64,000 nucleotides of DNA from JBFGFX01 sp965232455 (GTDB lineage: Bacteria > Pseudomonadota > Gammaproteobacteria > Steroidobacterales > Woeseiaceae). The DNA lies in the NCBI GenBank assembly GCA_965232455.1, contig OZ246981.1, positions 558,001 through 622,000 on the forward strand. The letters run 5' to 3'. Every line of letters starts with the position of its first letter. Within the stretch, counting starts at the first letter, position 1. Position numbers and translations under genes: made by a program. The notes below the pieces were generated by a model that saw only the letters and a list, made by a program, of their open reading frames with translations, was not told the DNA's origin and did no database searches. Below, one piece after another: positions 34,760-43,855 of the stretch.

Positions 34760-35014
34760 ATACGGATCTTCCGGCGGCGTAAGCACTCTCGAAGGGAAAT
34801 TCGCGATTCACGACACCCGACGTCGTTCGCCGGAGAGTATCTGCGCGGAAAGTGTGTGCTACGTCGAAGTTTCTGCCCACAACTGTGGTCTATGCTGGGA
34901 AACCATACTGTACTAGTAAGTGACTAAATTCGGCGCCTGGGAGCCCGGCCGACGTTCGACTCGAGTAAGACCCGCCGGTCCCAGGGGAGCGCACGTTCAT
35001 CAACAGGTGATCCC

Positions 35015-36859
35015 ATGCGAAATGTCTTTGCCGTTTTACTCTCAGCGCTGGTCTGCGGTTTCGCAGCTTCCGAATCGGGGGCGGTGGAGCAGCCCTCGGG
35101 TACGTCGCCGACGCTTCAGACCGGTTTGCAAATCGAAATCCAGTCACCGTCCGACGGTTCCGTCTCGACCGAGGGAGAAAAGACCGTCGACGTGGAAGGC
35201 ATCGCGTCGGCTATAGGCGGAGTGCGATACCTGGACATGATGTTCGTAATGGACACGTCTCGGAGTCTTCGCGGCACCGATCCTGAAGATTTTCGATCTG
35301 CGGGCGCCATAGGCCTGGTAAGGAATCTCTCGCCCAAAAGCGATATCAAGATTGGCGTCGTCAGCTTTGATAAACAGGGCGAGCTCGCTCAGCCGATGAC
35401 GTCGGATCGCGACAAGGTTGTCGCGGCGATACGGGATCTGCCCCGTTCGGGTAGCACGAATCTGGCCGCCGGAATACGCACGGCGCTCGCGGAAATCGAG
35501 ACCAACGGGCGGCCCGGTTCGTCGAGAGTGATAATGCTCTTCACGGACGGCAAGTCGAATAGAAAAAAAGCGCATGCCGCCGCGCGCGAGTCGATACTGC
35601 AGGGCGTTACGATTCAAACGATCATGCTCGGCGCGAGCAAGACGGGCGGCGAGATTCTCGACGAGATCGCCTGGGGGACGGGCGGCAGTTTCGTTCAGGT
35701 ATCGGATCCGACGAAGCTTCCCGAGGCGTTTCTGAACCTGCGTACGACAGGCGTGGACAGCGTAACCCTGAGCGTCAACGGTTCGACGCCGATCGACGCG
35801 CGGCTGGCGGGTGGAACGTTCGCGGGACGCCTCCCGCTGGAAGTGGGTGAGAACCGAATCGTCGCGTTGGCCACCAGCCTTGATGGGCAGACGCAGGAAT
35901 CCGCCGTAACGGTGAACGTGCAGGACGCGAGCTGCGCGGCACTGGAAGTGGCGGCCGTGAAAGAGGGGCGACCCGTTCTGTCTCTCGACGAACGGGCCGT
36001 CGAGATCGTTGTTGACGCATCAAGGAGCATGTGGGGCCGCATGGGCAGCGAGCCCAAGATGGTGGTTGCCAAGGAGATTCTGGAGGACGTCTCTTACTGG
36101 TTCCCCGAAGACCTGGACCTCGCACTTCGCGCTTACGGAAGCGCCAGCCCGAGCGACGCCAACGACTGTGCGGATTCGACGCTTCTGGTGCCGTTTGGCG
36201 AGGGAAACCGGGATCTCATTCGCGGGGCGATTGCCGACCTGCGTCCGCTGGGACAGACGCCTATAGCGTATGCGTTGAACGAGGCGGCCCGGGATTTCGG
36301 CTCTTCGCAAAACGACCGTGCAGTGGTGATGGTTACCGACGGCATCGAGAGTTGTGGGGGGGATCCCGCCGGGGCAGCTCGGGCGCTTCGCGCGCAGGGC
36401 ATCATGGTGCACCTGATCGGTTTCGGGCTTGGTAACACCACTGACGAAGATGCGGCGAGCCTGCAAGCGGTCGCCGATGCGTCGGGAGGGCGCTACGTCA
36501 CCGCGAGCAGCGCCGAGGGGCTCAAAGAGGCATTGGCGCAGACGGTGGCTACCTCATTCAGCGTATTCAAAGGCAGCGTTGAGGTCGCGAACGGCGCTTT
36601 CGGTTCGGGCGAACCGCTGTTTCTACCCGGGGGCGACTATCGGGTTCAAATCGACAGTTCGCCGCCACAGAACGTGGAAATCAGCTTGGCGCCCAGAGAT
36701 CAACTGACGTTGACGCTGGAGAAGAAAGGCGACTTCGTATCTCGTTTCGATCGGCGCGATCGCATTCAGTACAGGTCGTGCGAAGACGTCGTCACGTCCA
36801 TCGAGCGTCTGGAAGCCAGCCAGGAAATGCGCAAGTCCGTTCAGAGCGCGACGTATTAG
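35015..36859 (+). CDS. Exported protein with two VWA domains
   Basis: 614 residues with a signal peptide (MRNVFAVLLSALVCGFAASE). Two von Willebrand A domains lie in tandem, each with the DxSxS metal-ion-dependent adhesion motif: MDTSRSLRG near residue 80 and VDASRSMWG near 337. Each also has the later Thr and Asp positions (GSTNLAAGIRTAL, LFTDGKSN; GQTPIAYALNEA, VTDGIESCGG). Between them is an Ig-like beta region (RLAGGTFAGRLPLEVGENRI). Likely a periplasmic or surface Mg-dependent protein-binding scaffold. No AAA partner nearby, so it is not an obvious MoxR/chelatase unit. Confidence 0.9.
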   Translation: MRNVFAVLLSALVCGFAASESGAVEQPSGTSPTLQTGLQIEIQSPSDGSVSTEGEKTVDVEGIASAIGGVRYLDMMFVMDTSRSLRGTDPEDFRSAGAIGLVRNLSPKSDIKIGVVSFDKQGELAQPMTSDRDKVVAAIRDLPRSGSTNLAAGIRTALAEIETNGRPGSSRVIMLFTDGKSNRKKAHAAARESILQGVTIQTIMLGASKTGGEILDEIAWGTGGSFVQVSDPTKLPEAFLNLRTTGVDSVTLSVNGSTPIDARLAGGTFAGRLPLEVGENRIVALATSLDGQTQESAVTVNVQDASCAALEVAAVKEGRPVLSLDERAVEIVVDASRSMWGRMGSEPKMVVAKEILEDVSYWFPEDLDLALRAYGSASPSDANDCADSTLLVPFGEGNRDLIRGAIADLRPLGQTPIAYALNEAARDFGSSQNDRAVVMVTDGIESCGGDPAGAARALRAQGIMVHLIGFGLGNTTDEDAASLQAVADASGGRYVTASSAEGLKEALAQTVATSFSVFKGSVEVANGAFGSGEPLFLPGGDYRVQIDSSPPQNVEISLAPRDQLTLTLEKKGDFVSRFDRRDRIQYRSCEDVVTSIERLEASQEMRKSVQSATY

Positions 36860-37002
36860 CAGACCCTGGTGGCGCCCCGTGCAGTGGAGCTATCGATCGG
36901 GATCCTGACCCGCATATGGCCGTGTTCAACAGGTCTCGATGTTCGACGAGATTCGTGAATGTTCTCTTTTCGGTGACGGCCGTCCTCGTCAGGTTGTGCG
37001 AG

Positions 37003-37500
37003 TTACGTGTCAGCCGGCATCGATGAAAGAATCCGATCGACCTCGGCGCGAAACTCTTCGGTGTAACTGTCTCGTACCAGGGCCCAGATGCGACGACCGC
37101 CGGGACTTGCGATTACTCGCTCGACAATTGCAATACCCTGTGACTTCCAAATTTCCGGCGACAGACCCGTTACGGTGGTCTGCGAGTGGACATCCCAGAG
37201 TCCGTCAATGCCGTTGGTGATCATGAGCCTGAATCGATAGCGCTCGCTCTCGGAAAGGCTATCTGAGTTGCTTATGCCCTTTAACCAGATATCCGTCACC
37301 TCAGAATTCTCATACACCGATCTACGGCTGTCACGCAAAGCCTGCGCGCTTGCATTCGCCGCGGCTGCCCTCGACGCGAGTTCATGTTGCGCTATCTGCC
37401 GCGTGTTCTGCCGGATCTGGAAAGCCAGATAACCAAGTGTCGCTATCACGCCAGCCGCGCCAATCAATTCGCCGATTGCACCAATTGCGTCCCAGTTCAT
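37003..37500 (-). CDS. Membrane-anchored protein of unknown function
   Basis: 165 residues: one N-terminal membrane helix (GAIGELIGAAGVIATLGYLAF) then a cytoplasmic or periplasmic coiled helical domain rich in Arg and Ala (QIRQNTRQIAQHELASRAAA). The rest is helical with FRLMITNGIDGLWDVHSQ. This layout recurs in environmental proteobacteria without a known role. AGAGGG precedes the ATG. The start lies within the 3' end of the next upstream candidate gene. Confidence 0.75.
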   Translation of the reverse strand: MNWDAIGAIGELIGAAGVIATLGYLAFQIRQNTRQIAQHELASRAAAANASAQALRDSRRSVYENSEVTDIWLKGISNSDSLSESERYRFRLMITNGIDGLWDVHSQTTVTGLSPEIWKSQGIAIVERVIASPGGRRIWALVRDSYTEEFRAEVDRILSSMPADT

Positions 37501-37918
37501 ATCGATTACCCTCTAATTTCAGATCGCGATGAACGTTCTCTGCATCTCTATACTTCGACACAGGAAAAAGATTACGATCTATACGTCTCTGAAAGCTGTG
37601 TTCTATTCTCTTCCGTTCCGATCCGTCCTCGAACGCTATCTTCAAATCCATCGTCAGCTTGACAACGGAGAACCGATCGATCGACGGTGTGATCTCGGAC
37701 GATACGAAGTATCCGGCTTCCGCCTTGAGATCATCGAACGAAACAGCCTGGCTCAGCGGCGTCGTCACCAAAACGGTTGCCCAACCGTTTGAAAGGTCGA
37801 ATCCGGAGAGCGCCTGTTGATCGGTCATGACATGTACGCGGTGTATGAGGACGTTGACGACTGGCGAACCCCCCTCATCTACGGCTACCTGCGAGTTAAA
37901 AGGGCGACCAGTCGTCAA
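37382..37918 (-). CDS. Possible small protein coupled to the phospholipase D gene
   Basis: A TTG start overlaps the phospholipase D stop by 4 bp (TTGA) and gives 178 codons. The first 135 or so residues look protein-like (LSNGWATVLVTTPLSQAVSF, SSEITPSIDRFSVVKLTMDL) and beta-rich. The last third overlaps the membrane-anchored gene by 119 bp in another frame and looks random, suggesting a 3' frameshift or a shorter true gene starting at an internal ATG (37828). No family recognised. Confidence 0.35.
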   Translation of the reverse strand: MTTGRPFNSQVAVDEGGSPVVNVLIHRVHVMTDQQALSGFDLSNGWATVLVTTPLSQAVSFDDLKAEAGYFVSSEITPSIDRFSVVKLTMDLKIAFEDGSERKRIEHSFQRRIDRNLFPVSKYRDAENVHRDLKLEGNRYELGRNWCNRRIDWRGWRDSDTWLSGFPDPAEHAADSAT

Positions 37919-40008
37919 AGCAGATAGTCCGCGAGAACCTCGACCAGATGGTCGGACCAGCTTGCCGGAAACGGCTCCGTCAATTCGACCGATTTGGCGA
38001 AGTCGACCTCGAAGAGGCGTTTTATCACTTCGTCAACGGCAGGTGGATGTGAGGTTGCGAGATTCAATTCCTTGTTCACGCGGAAACTCAGCTTGTCCCA
38101 GTTGGCCGACCCGAAGCAGGCCCAGCCGTCGAATACTGCCGCCTTCACGTGTGACATGCCTGGATAGAGATAGACGCGAATACCGTGCTTGAGCATTGCA
38201 TTGGCGGCAAGGACGTTGCTCTTGTTGACCGGACCGTGATTGCCGACGAGCGGCAATATGATGCGTACGTCGACGCCTCGGCGACGCGCCTTGGCCAGTT
38301 CGTAGAGCATCGCATCGTCGGTAAAGTATGCATTCTCTATGTATATGTAGCCCTTGGCGTTTCGGATTGCAGCAAGCTGCGTGCGAAAAATCTCCGCGTT
38401 GCCGGTGCGTGTGAACAGTACGCGAATAGAATAACCAACACCGTCGGCCAGGCGTCGATTCCGCTTCATCTTCTGCAGCAGGAAACCGACGTCGCCAAGA
38501 GGGCCCGCGTGCGCCCACGCGTCGTCGAATTCGTGGCGGAGCACGTCAACGACCGGGCCGCGTGCTTCGACCATCAGATCGTGCCACGAATAGCGATACT
38601 CACGGCCAATGTTCATGCCACCGGTAAACGCAATCTGATCGTCGATGATGGTCGTTTTGACGTGATCACCCGCCAACCACGGATTTTTTGCTTGCCGGAC
38701 GGCAACCTCGGAGCTGCTTTCCAAAAACTGATGTACCGAGGCGGGTGGAACGTAGTCTTCGGGCATGCTTTCGTGCGCGGTTCCCGTTGCAAGGATGGTT
38801 CCCAGACCATCCAGGAGTACCTTTGTGTCGACTCCCTCGTTGGAGCGGCGTTTCAAAAGGTTGCCGATCGATTCCGCGAAGTCATCGTTGTCAAAGATGT
38901 AGGTTCGAATTCTTATCGATTCACGGGCGGACGTAATAGCATCGATCAGGCGAGTGAAGTACTCGCCGCCGTCGATCAGGTAGTCGATCGTGCCGCTGGT
39001 CGGTTCGCGATTGGTGATTTCGTTTAGCTGGTTTTCCCACTCGGCGAGGTCCATACCCGGTCCTTCGTAGACATCGGGAATCGGTTCGGACTCGAGGTTG
39101 ACCAACCATGTCGGGCGCACGGTTTCCACCGCGGCATCGGTCGCCGCAAACAGCAGTCTATAGAGCGATGAGACGGGGCGAATAGCCATGCCTCCGAGGT
39201 GACTCTGCGCAACGTGTCCCATCGATTGAGCGACCTGTGTGCCGCCGCCGGCGTCCTGCTGGCGGGGCGTCATTGCGTAGCGTACGAATACCGCGATCGG
39301 CAGATCGAGATCGACGTAAAGGAATGGCAGGGAATAGGCACCGGCGTCACCGGTATTGAACACGATGCGTCGCTCCCGGACGCCCTCGGTTTGCAGGAAA
39401 GCGTCGAGTTGCGGTAGTCCTCGACGAACGAATTCCTTGAAGTCGATCCGCTCGCCGACGCGGTAGTCCGTCGGTTTATCGGTGATGAGCCGCGCCTCGA
39501 AATTGCCCAGTTCGTTGTGGTAGAGAAAATAGTCGTCCGCGTCGAAATGCATGACGAGACCGGACTGCCTGTCCTTAGGGATGACTGAATCAAACAGCGC
39601 GTCGCGGAAGCGACCCCATTGCTCTGCCGTAAGCAACCGCGGCACTATCGGGTCGGCCGGAACCTCGTTCCAGGGGTTTCGCTGCTGATATTCGAGAGGG
39701 AGGATATAGGGACCTGAATAGGTTCCGTCAGTGGCAGCCTCGACAGCCTGGATGTCGATGCGCTCCGACCAGGTGCCGCCGGCGTAGATCAGCCCGTCGG
39801 CGCCGGCGTAGCGGACGAAAAACTCCTCATCGCCAATGAATGCCTGATCCGCGACCAGCGGTTGCCGAACCCCCTCTTCGGCAAATCGGCCGACCAGCAT
39901 TCGGTAGTCGCTCGGAGCTGCGGTTCCCTTCTCGAACGACGCAACGGTACTGCCGCAGCCCACGAGCGGCAGGGCGCTCAGGAACAATATCAGGCGCTGG
40001 AATTGCAT
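37915..40008 (-). CDS. Phospholipase D-family lipoprotein
   Basis: 697 residues with a lipobox N-terminus (LILFLSALPLVGCGS). The C-terminal 350 residues are a two-HKD phospholipase D/cardiolipin synthase-like unit: DHVKTTIIDD near 448 with the following GGMNIGREY, and SHVKAAVFDG near 618 with FGSANWDKLS. Both HxKxxxxD motifs are intact. The N-terminal 300 residues match nothing I recognise and may bind substrate. Anchored in the envelope, it may cleave or transfer phospholipid head groups. Divergent from the BEM46-like hydrolase at 40179. Confidence 0.9.
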   Translation of the reverse strand: MQFQRLILFLSALPLVGCGSTVASFEKGTAAPSDYRMLVGRFAEEGVRQPLVADQAFIGDEEFFVRYAGADGLIYAGGTWSERIDIQAVEAATDGTYSGPYILPLEYQQRNPWNEVPADPIVPRLLTAEQWGRFRDALFDSVIPKDRQSGLVMHFDADDYFLYHNELGNFEARLITDKPTDYRVGERIDFKEFVRRGLPQLDAFLQTEGVRERRIVFNTGDAGAYSLPFLYVDLDLPIAVFVRYAMTPRQQDAGGGTQVAQSMGHVAQSHLGGMAIRPVSSLYRLLFAATDAAVETVRPTWLVNLESEPIPDVYEGPGMDLAEWENQLNEITNREPTSGTIDYLIDGGEYFTRLIDAITSARESIRIRTYIFDNDDFAESIGNLLKRRSNEGVDTKVLLDGLGTILATGTAHESMPEDYVPPASVHQFLESSSEVAVRQAKNPWLAGDHVKTTIIDDQIAFTGGMNIGREYRYSWHDLMVEARGPVVDVLRHEFDDAWAHAGPLGDVGFLLQKMKRNRRLADGVGYSIRVLFTRTGNAEIFRTQLAAIRNAKGYIYIENAYFTDDAMLYELAKARRRGVDVRIILPLVGNHGPVNKSNVLAANAMLKHGIRVYLYPGMSHVKAAVFDGWACFGSANWDKLSFRVNKELNLATSHPPAVDEVIKRLFEVDFAKSVELTEPFPASWSDHLVEVLADYLL

Positions 40009-40178
40009 GGTCGAGCAAATCCCTAGCGTTGAGACAGGAACAAACGTTAGCAGTCTCTTGGCGCGTCGGCAAATTGGATCGGAGCAAAGGGCGGAGTAAT
40101 CTGCCCGGCGCCAGTCATACTCACAGCCGTATACAATAGAGGCTGGGTGAGTAACTCAATTCCCATACAGGAGTAGTC

Positions 40179-41021
40179 ATGCGGACGATTACGGTGTTAA
40201 TCGCAATAGTTGCAGGCTGTTACGTTTTTCTCTGTGCGCTGCTGTACTTCATGCAGGAGCGAATGGTTTTCCTTGCAAGACTGCCGGGTCGCGAGCTCGA
40301 GGTAACTCCTAAGCATGTGGGTTTCGACTATGTCGATGTCACTACGAAGACCAGCGATGGCCTGTTGATTCATGGCTGGTACGTTTACGCCGACGAGCCG
40401 CGCGGGACCGTGCTTTTTTTTCACGGCAATGCGGGGAACATATCGCATCGCCTCGACAGTATAGCGATCTTTCACGGACTCGGGCTCGATACGTTCATCA
40501 TCGATTACCGCGGATACGGCCAGAGTGAGGGGAAACCCAGCGAGGAGGGCACCTACCGGGACGCCGAAGCCGCGTGGCAATATCTGGTCACCCAGCGCGA
40601 AATAGATCCCACAAGGATCATCGTGTTCGGGCGTTCGATCGGCGGCGGCGTTGCGGCCTGGCTTGCGGCCAGGCATACAGCGGCCGCGCTGATCGTAGAG
40701 TCGAGCTTCACGTCAGCCACCGAGATGGCGGCTCGTCTCTACCCGCTCATGCCCGTGCGGCTCATCTCGCGCCTGCGATATCCCGTTGCCGACTACGTGG
40801 CCGCAGTGAAGTTCCCGGTTCTCATCATTCATAGTCGTGACGACGAGATCATCCCGTTTTCCATGGGAAAGGCGTTGTATGGGCGTGCGCCGGCACCAAA
40901 GGCGTTTATCGAGCTCGCGGGCGATCACAACAATGGGTTTCTCTTGTCGCGGGACCGATATCGTCAAGAACTTGCGCAGTTCATCGAGGCTCACCTGGAA
41001 GACAGTACAGAATCGTACTGA
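40179..41021 (+). CDS. Membrane-anchored alpha/beta hydrolase (BEM46-like)
   Basis: 280 residues. A single N-terminal helix (TVLIAIVAGCYVFLCALLYF) anchors it in the inner membrane. The hydrolase fold shows LFFHGNAGNISHRL (oxyanion HG), DYRGYGQSEGKPSEEG, nucleophile elbow GRSIGG, IIHSRDDEIIPF (Asp) and GDHNNGF (His). This is the BEM46/YfhR-like group, of unknown physiological substrate. AGGAG precedes the ATG. It is divergent from the phospholipase D lipoprotein, hinting at shared lipid metabolism. Confidence 0.9.
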   Translation: MRTITVLIAIVAGCYVFLCALLYFMQERMVFLARLPGRELEVTPKHVGFDYVDVTTKTSDGLLIHGWYVYADEPRGTVLFFHGNAGNISHRLDSIAIFHGLGLDTFIIDYRGYGQSEGKPSEEGTYRDAEAAWQYLVTQREIDPTRIIVFGRSIGGGVAAWLAARHTAAALIVESSFTSATEMAARLYPLMPVRLISRLRYPVADYVAAVKFPVLIIHSRDDEIIPFSMGKALYGRAPAPKAFIELAGDHNNGFLLSRDRYRQELAQFIEAHLEDSTESY

Positions 41022-41039
41022 TACCTGATACCTGATACC
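41019..41039. repeat. Triple tandem TGATACC
   Basis: Three exact copies of the 7-mer TGATACC begin at the stop codon of the hydrolase gene. A short slippage-prone tract with no further evidence of function. Confidence 0.6.
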
Positions 41040-41117
41040 GCGCGTGATAACGTCGTACCAATCAGCGTGCAGGTACATTGCCGGAAAGATGCTTCCGGCA
41101 GACTGTGCAGCGAATTT

Positions 41118-41711
41118 TCAGATATCACCTGAGACAATTCGCAACACGGGACCAATCGAGTAACTCAACCACAGCGCAATTGCAGCTAGAAAGGTCACGG
41201 CGAACATCGCGTGATACGTACGATTCCGAACGAAAATGCCGATGACGCTCATAGAGATCCAGACCGTCATTAACGCTGCATACTGAACAAGGGGAGGAGT
41301 GGAAAGTTCGAACTCGTACTTGAGCCAGGTATCGGCCAGGTCGATCAACGCCATCGCCGTCAGTACACCAAAATATACACGTCGATTTTCGAGAAAGTGT
41401 TCGAGTGTGTCGTGTCCCTGTTCAATCGATTCGGGATGGAGTAACGCGAGCAAGAAAAAGATCGTACCTGCATAAATGAGTACGAATATGTGGAGTCCCG
41501 GCGACCAACCCTCGAACGATGACAGCAGGAAAGTAAACCACCAGAACGCCACGAGCCAGAGCAGGATGCTGACAGTCCAACAGATCGGAATCCAGGAGAT
41601 CGCAATCTGGCGACGAGCGTTGAAAAGACGAGCCAATCCGGACAATGACCTCGTTATGCCGAGACCGGCAATAACGCTGACCAACGCGATTAGATACTCG
41701 AAACTGTCCAT
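41118..41711 (-). CDS. Multi-pass membrane protein of unknown function
   Basis: 197 residues with about six predicted membrane helices (LIALVSVIAGLGITRSLSGL, WTVSILLWLVAFWWFTFLL, FVLIYAGTIFFLLALLHP, YFGVLTAMALIDLADTWL, ALMTVWISMSVIGIFV, FAVTFLAAIALWLSY). No signature motif recognised. The ATG is preceded by a GGGAG that belongs to a 14-bp block also found at 43848, next to the tRNA fragment. Confidence 0.75.
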   Translation of the reverse strand: MDSFEYLIALVSVIAGLGITRSLSGLARLFNARRQIAISWIPICWTVSILLWLVAFWWFTFLLSSFEGWSPGLHIFVLIYAGTIFFLLALLHPESIEQGHDTLEHFLENRRVYFGVLTAMALIDLADTWLKYEFELSTPPLVQYAALMTVWISMSVIGIFVRNRTYHAMFAVTFLAAIALWLSYSIGPVLRIVSGDI

Positions 41712-41717
41712 GCGGCG

Positions 41718-41742
41718 CTCCCGAACGCAATCCTATACTCGT
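41718..41742. repeat. Copy 1 of a 25-bp direct repeat flanking an AT-richer island
   Basis: CTCCCGAACGCAAT here is identical to 43848-43861, and 22 of 25 positions match in total (to the shared CACTCG/TACTCG end). The two copies lie in the same orientation, on either side of the AraC and amidohydrolase genes. Confidence 0.55.
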
Positions 41743-41879
41743 TTGGTACCAGTGGATTGTGAGAATAACACGAATAGGATCAGTCACATACGAGGTTTTC
41801 ACTAACGTCCGACCACATTTCGGAACGACCGTCGACAGCTCGAGCAATCGAACACACCTGTGCGCGAATTCCGTTCGAG

Positions 41880-42785
41880 ATGATTGTAGCTCCGCGCTCC
41901 AATTTCAGCATGTGCGATAATGGGAGCAGCATCGTTGCCGGTGGCAGGTACAAGTTGATGATTCAAGAGATCTACGTACCACGAGATGCAAGACTCAGGC
42001 AGATAGTCAATTTCATGACCTATGTGGCGTTCACGCCCGAGGATTATTTTGAGGGGCGGACGGCCATTTTCCCCAATGCGACCAGCAATCTGATGCTATC
42101 GCTTCATGACGAAATGGATGTCGATTTCACGCCAACGGACAGTGCTATATACATATCGTGCACCAGCACAGTAGCCTTTCGTCCCCACGTTGGGTTGAGA
42201 TTCATGACTGTCCAGTTCAACTGCTACGGTATGTATTATGTGAATGGAATTCCAGTCAGCGAATTACACGATACATTATTTTCACTGGATTCATTTTTTA
42301 AGGCGAGTGAAATCGATGAAATCACCAGCCGGCTAAGAGAACCCACTTCAATTGAAGAAAAATTTGAAGCGCTTGAATCATTCCTCCTACAACGAATTGG
42401 AGTACTGGACATTGATCCAAGATTGCCCTATGCCATTGCCGCGCTTAAATTGCAGCAGCACTACCGCATTGATGAATTGAGTGAAGCGCTGTGCCTTTCG
42501 AGTCGAGGGCTGCTGAAGCTGTTCAAGAAACACGTAGGAATCAGTCCCGCTTATTATAAAAAGATAGCCAGATTCAATCAGGCCGCCAGCTCAATGCTTA
42601 ATCGGCCCGGATTGCCGTTAACGCAGATTGCGTCTGAATGCGGATATTACGATCAGGCACATTTCATTAAGGATTTCAGGGAATTTGGTGGAATTTCGCC
42701 ATCGGGTTTTCTGCAACTACGGGCCAAGAGTTCGGATTTTTACAATTACATCTTGAAAGATATCGATAGTCTGGCGCCATCATAA
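41880..42785 (+). CDS. AraC-family transcriptional regulator
   Basis: 301 residues; the true start may be the ATG at 41958 (MIQEIYVPRDARL). The C-terminal 100 residues are the double helix-turn-helix of AraC/XylS: YRIDELSEALCLSSRGLLKL, KKHVGISPAYYKKIARFNQA, LPLTQIASECGYYDQAHFIK, DFREFGGISPSGF. The N-terminal domain matches the DUF6597-like sensor found in AraC proteins with FPNATSNLMLSLHD. This stretch of DNA is visibly richer in A+T than its surroundings, as is the following gene, suggesting joint transfer. Probably controls the amidohydrolase 20 bp downstream. Confidence 0.9.
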   Translation: MIVAPRSNFSMCDNGSSIVAGGRYKLMIQEIYVPRDARLRQIVNFMTYVAFTPEDYFEGRTAIFPNATSNLMLSLHDEMDVDFTPTDSAIYISCTSTVAFRPHVGLRFMTVQFNCYGMYYVNGIPVSELHDTLFSLDSFFKASEIDEITSRLREPTSIEEKFEALESFLLQRIGVLDIDPRLPYAIAALKLQQHYRIDELSEALCLSSRGLLKLFKKHVGISPAYYKKIARFNQAASSMLNRPGLPLTQIASECGYYDQAHFIKDFREFGGISPSGFLQLRAKSSDFYNYILKDIDSLAPS

Positions 42786-42805
42786 TTTCTCTCGGTCAAA
42801 AGACG

Positions 42806-43747
42806 ATGATTAGAGTACTGTGCACGATAGCCCTATTCTCCATTTGGGCAAGTACTGATGCACAAGAGTACAGCGGCCCGATCATTGACATGCATATTCA
42901 TGCTTACACCGACGGGAACCCTTTGATAGGCATGACCCATCCTCCTACCTTACGCGGTGAGACTTATAAGGGTGTAATTTCAGGTATTGAGCAAAAAGAA
43001 CAAACACTGGAGAAGTTCCGCAAGCACAATATAGTGAAGGCAGTAGTAACCGACGGACAGTTATGGTTGGATGATGCACCCGAAGCCATCTTGATCGCTA
43101 ACGCGGACAAATCGATAGAAACATTAAGAAGGCAGCACCAGGAAGGTAAGCTACAAGTAATTGCAGAAATGTTGCCTTTTTATGCTGGGGTATTGGCCGA
43201 TGACTCAACTTTAATGCCGTACTACGAGTTGGCCGAAGAATTGGATATTCCAGTCGGTTTCCATGTGTTCCCCGGCGGCCCCAACTATGGCTTTCATCGA
43301 ATGCCTGAAATGTTGTCCGAAATGCGCACGTACAATGCCAATCCACTGCAGTTGGAAGATGTATTGGTGCAGTTCCTGGATTTGAAGCTATACATCATGC
43401 ATGGTGGATGGCCATACGTGGAGGATATTAAAGCGCTGATGTACGCTCACCCAAATGTTTTCGTTGAGATAGGTGCGCTCTGGGTTCTCCCAAAGGAAGA
43501 GCTTTATTCCTATTTGAAAGCATTGATCAACGCAGGTTTTGGTGACCGGATTATGTTTGGAACTGACCAAATGGTGTGGCCGCAAACAATCGGTATTGGA
43601 ATAGAAACTATTAATTCAGCAGACTTTCTCACGGTAGAACAAAAGGAAGACATATTTTACGACAATGCCGCAGGATTCCTGCGGCTCAGTGAAGAGGAAA
43701 TAGCCAAACATAAAGCAAACGTTCCGAACGTCAGCCTTGTGAACTAG
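42806..43747 (+). CDS. Secreted amidohydrolase-2 family protein
   Basis: 313 residues with a signal peptide (MIRVLCTIALFSIWASTDA). TIM-barrel metal-hydrolase motifs: IIDMHIHAY (HxH at strand 1), GFHVFPGG, YIMHGGWPY (His), and FGTDQMVWP (Asp at strand 8). This is the amidohydrolase-2 (PF04909) group, which includes decarboxylases and lactonases; substrate unknown. Codon use is AT-rich compared with most of the window. It follows the AraC gene closely and both appear to form a transferred unit. Confidence 0.88.
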   Translation: MIRVLCTIALFSIWASTDAQEYSGPIIDMHIHAYTDGNPLIGMTHPPTLRGETYKGVISGIEQKEQTLEKFRKHNIVKAVVTDGQLWLDDAPEAILIANADKSIETLRRQHQEGKLQVIAEMLPFYAGVLADDSTLMPYYELAEELDIPVGFHVFPGGPNYGFHRMPEMLSEMRTYNANPLQLEDVLVQFLDLKLYIMHGGWPYVEDIKALMYAHPNVFVEIGALWVLPKEELYSYLKALINAGFGDRIMFGTDQMVWPQTIGIGIETINSADFLTVEQKEDIFYDNAAGFLRLSEEEIAKHKANVPNVSLVN

Positions 43748-43810
43748 GACCACGTTTTCCGAATGCGACAACCGGTGATTGAAGATTCCGGGCCTTGTTT
43801 CTGGATGGAC

Positions 43811-43855
43811 TGGTCAGGGTGAGCGGACTTGAACCTCCGGCCCCTGCCTCCCGAA
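43811..43855 (-). tRNA. 3' fragment of tRNA-Pro(CGG), not a functional gene
   Basis: Read on the minus strand the sequence begins in an anticodon loop TTCGGGA (anticodon CGG), continues through GGCAGGGGCCGGAGG, T-loop TTCAAGT and ends CTCACCCTGACCA with encoded CCA. This follows bacterial tRNA-Pro(CGG). Upstream of the anticodon loop the tRNA likeness stops: no matching D-arm or acceptor 5' strand (CAGGGTG) is present. Such 3' halves are typical remnants of element integration at tRNA genes. Confidence 0.65.

Noticed and set aside
38185..39027. 280-residue frame opposite phospholipase D
   Set aside because: Shadow of the HKD-containing gene; no start signal or domain.
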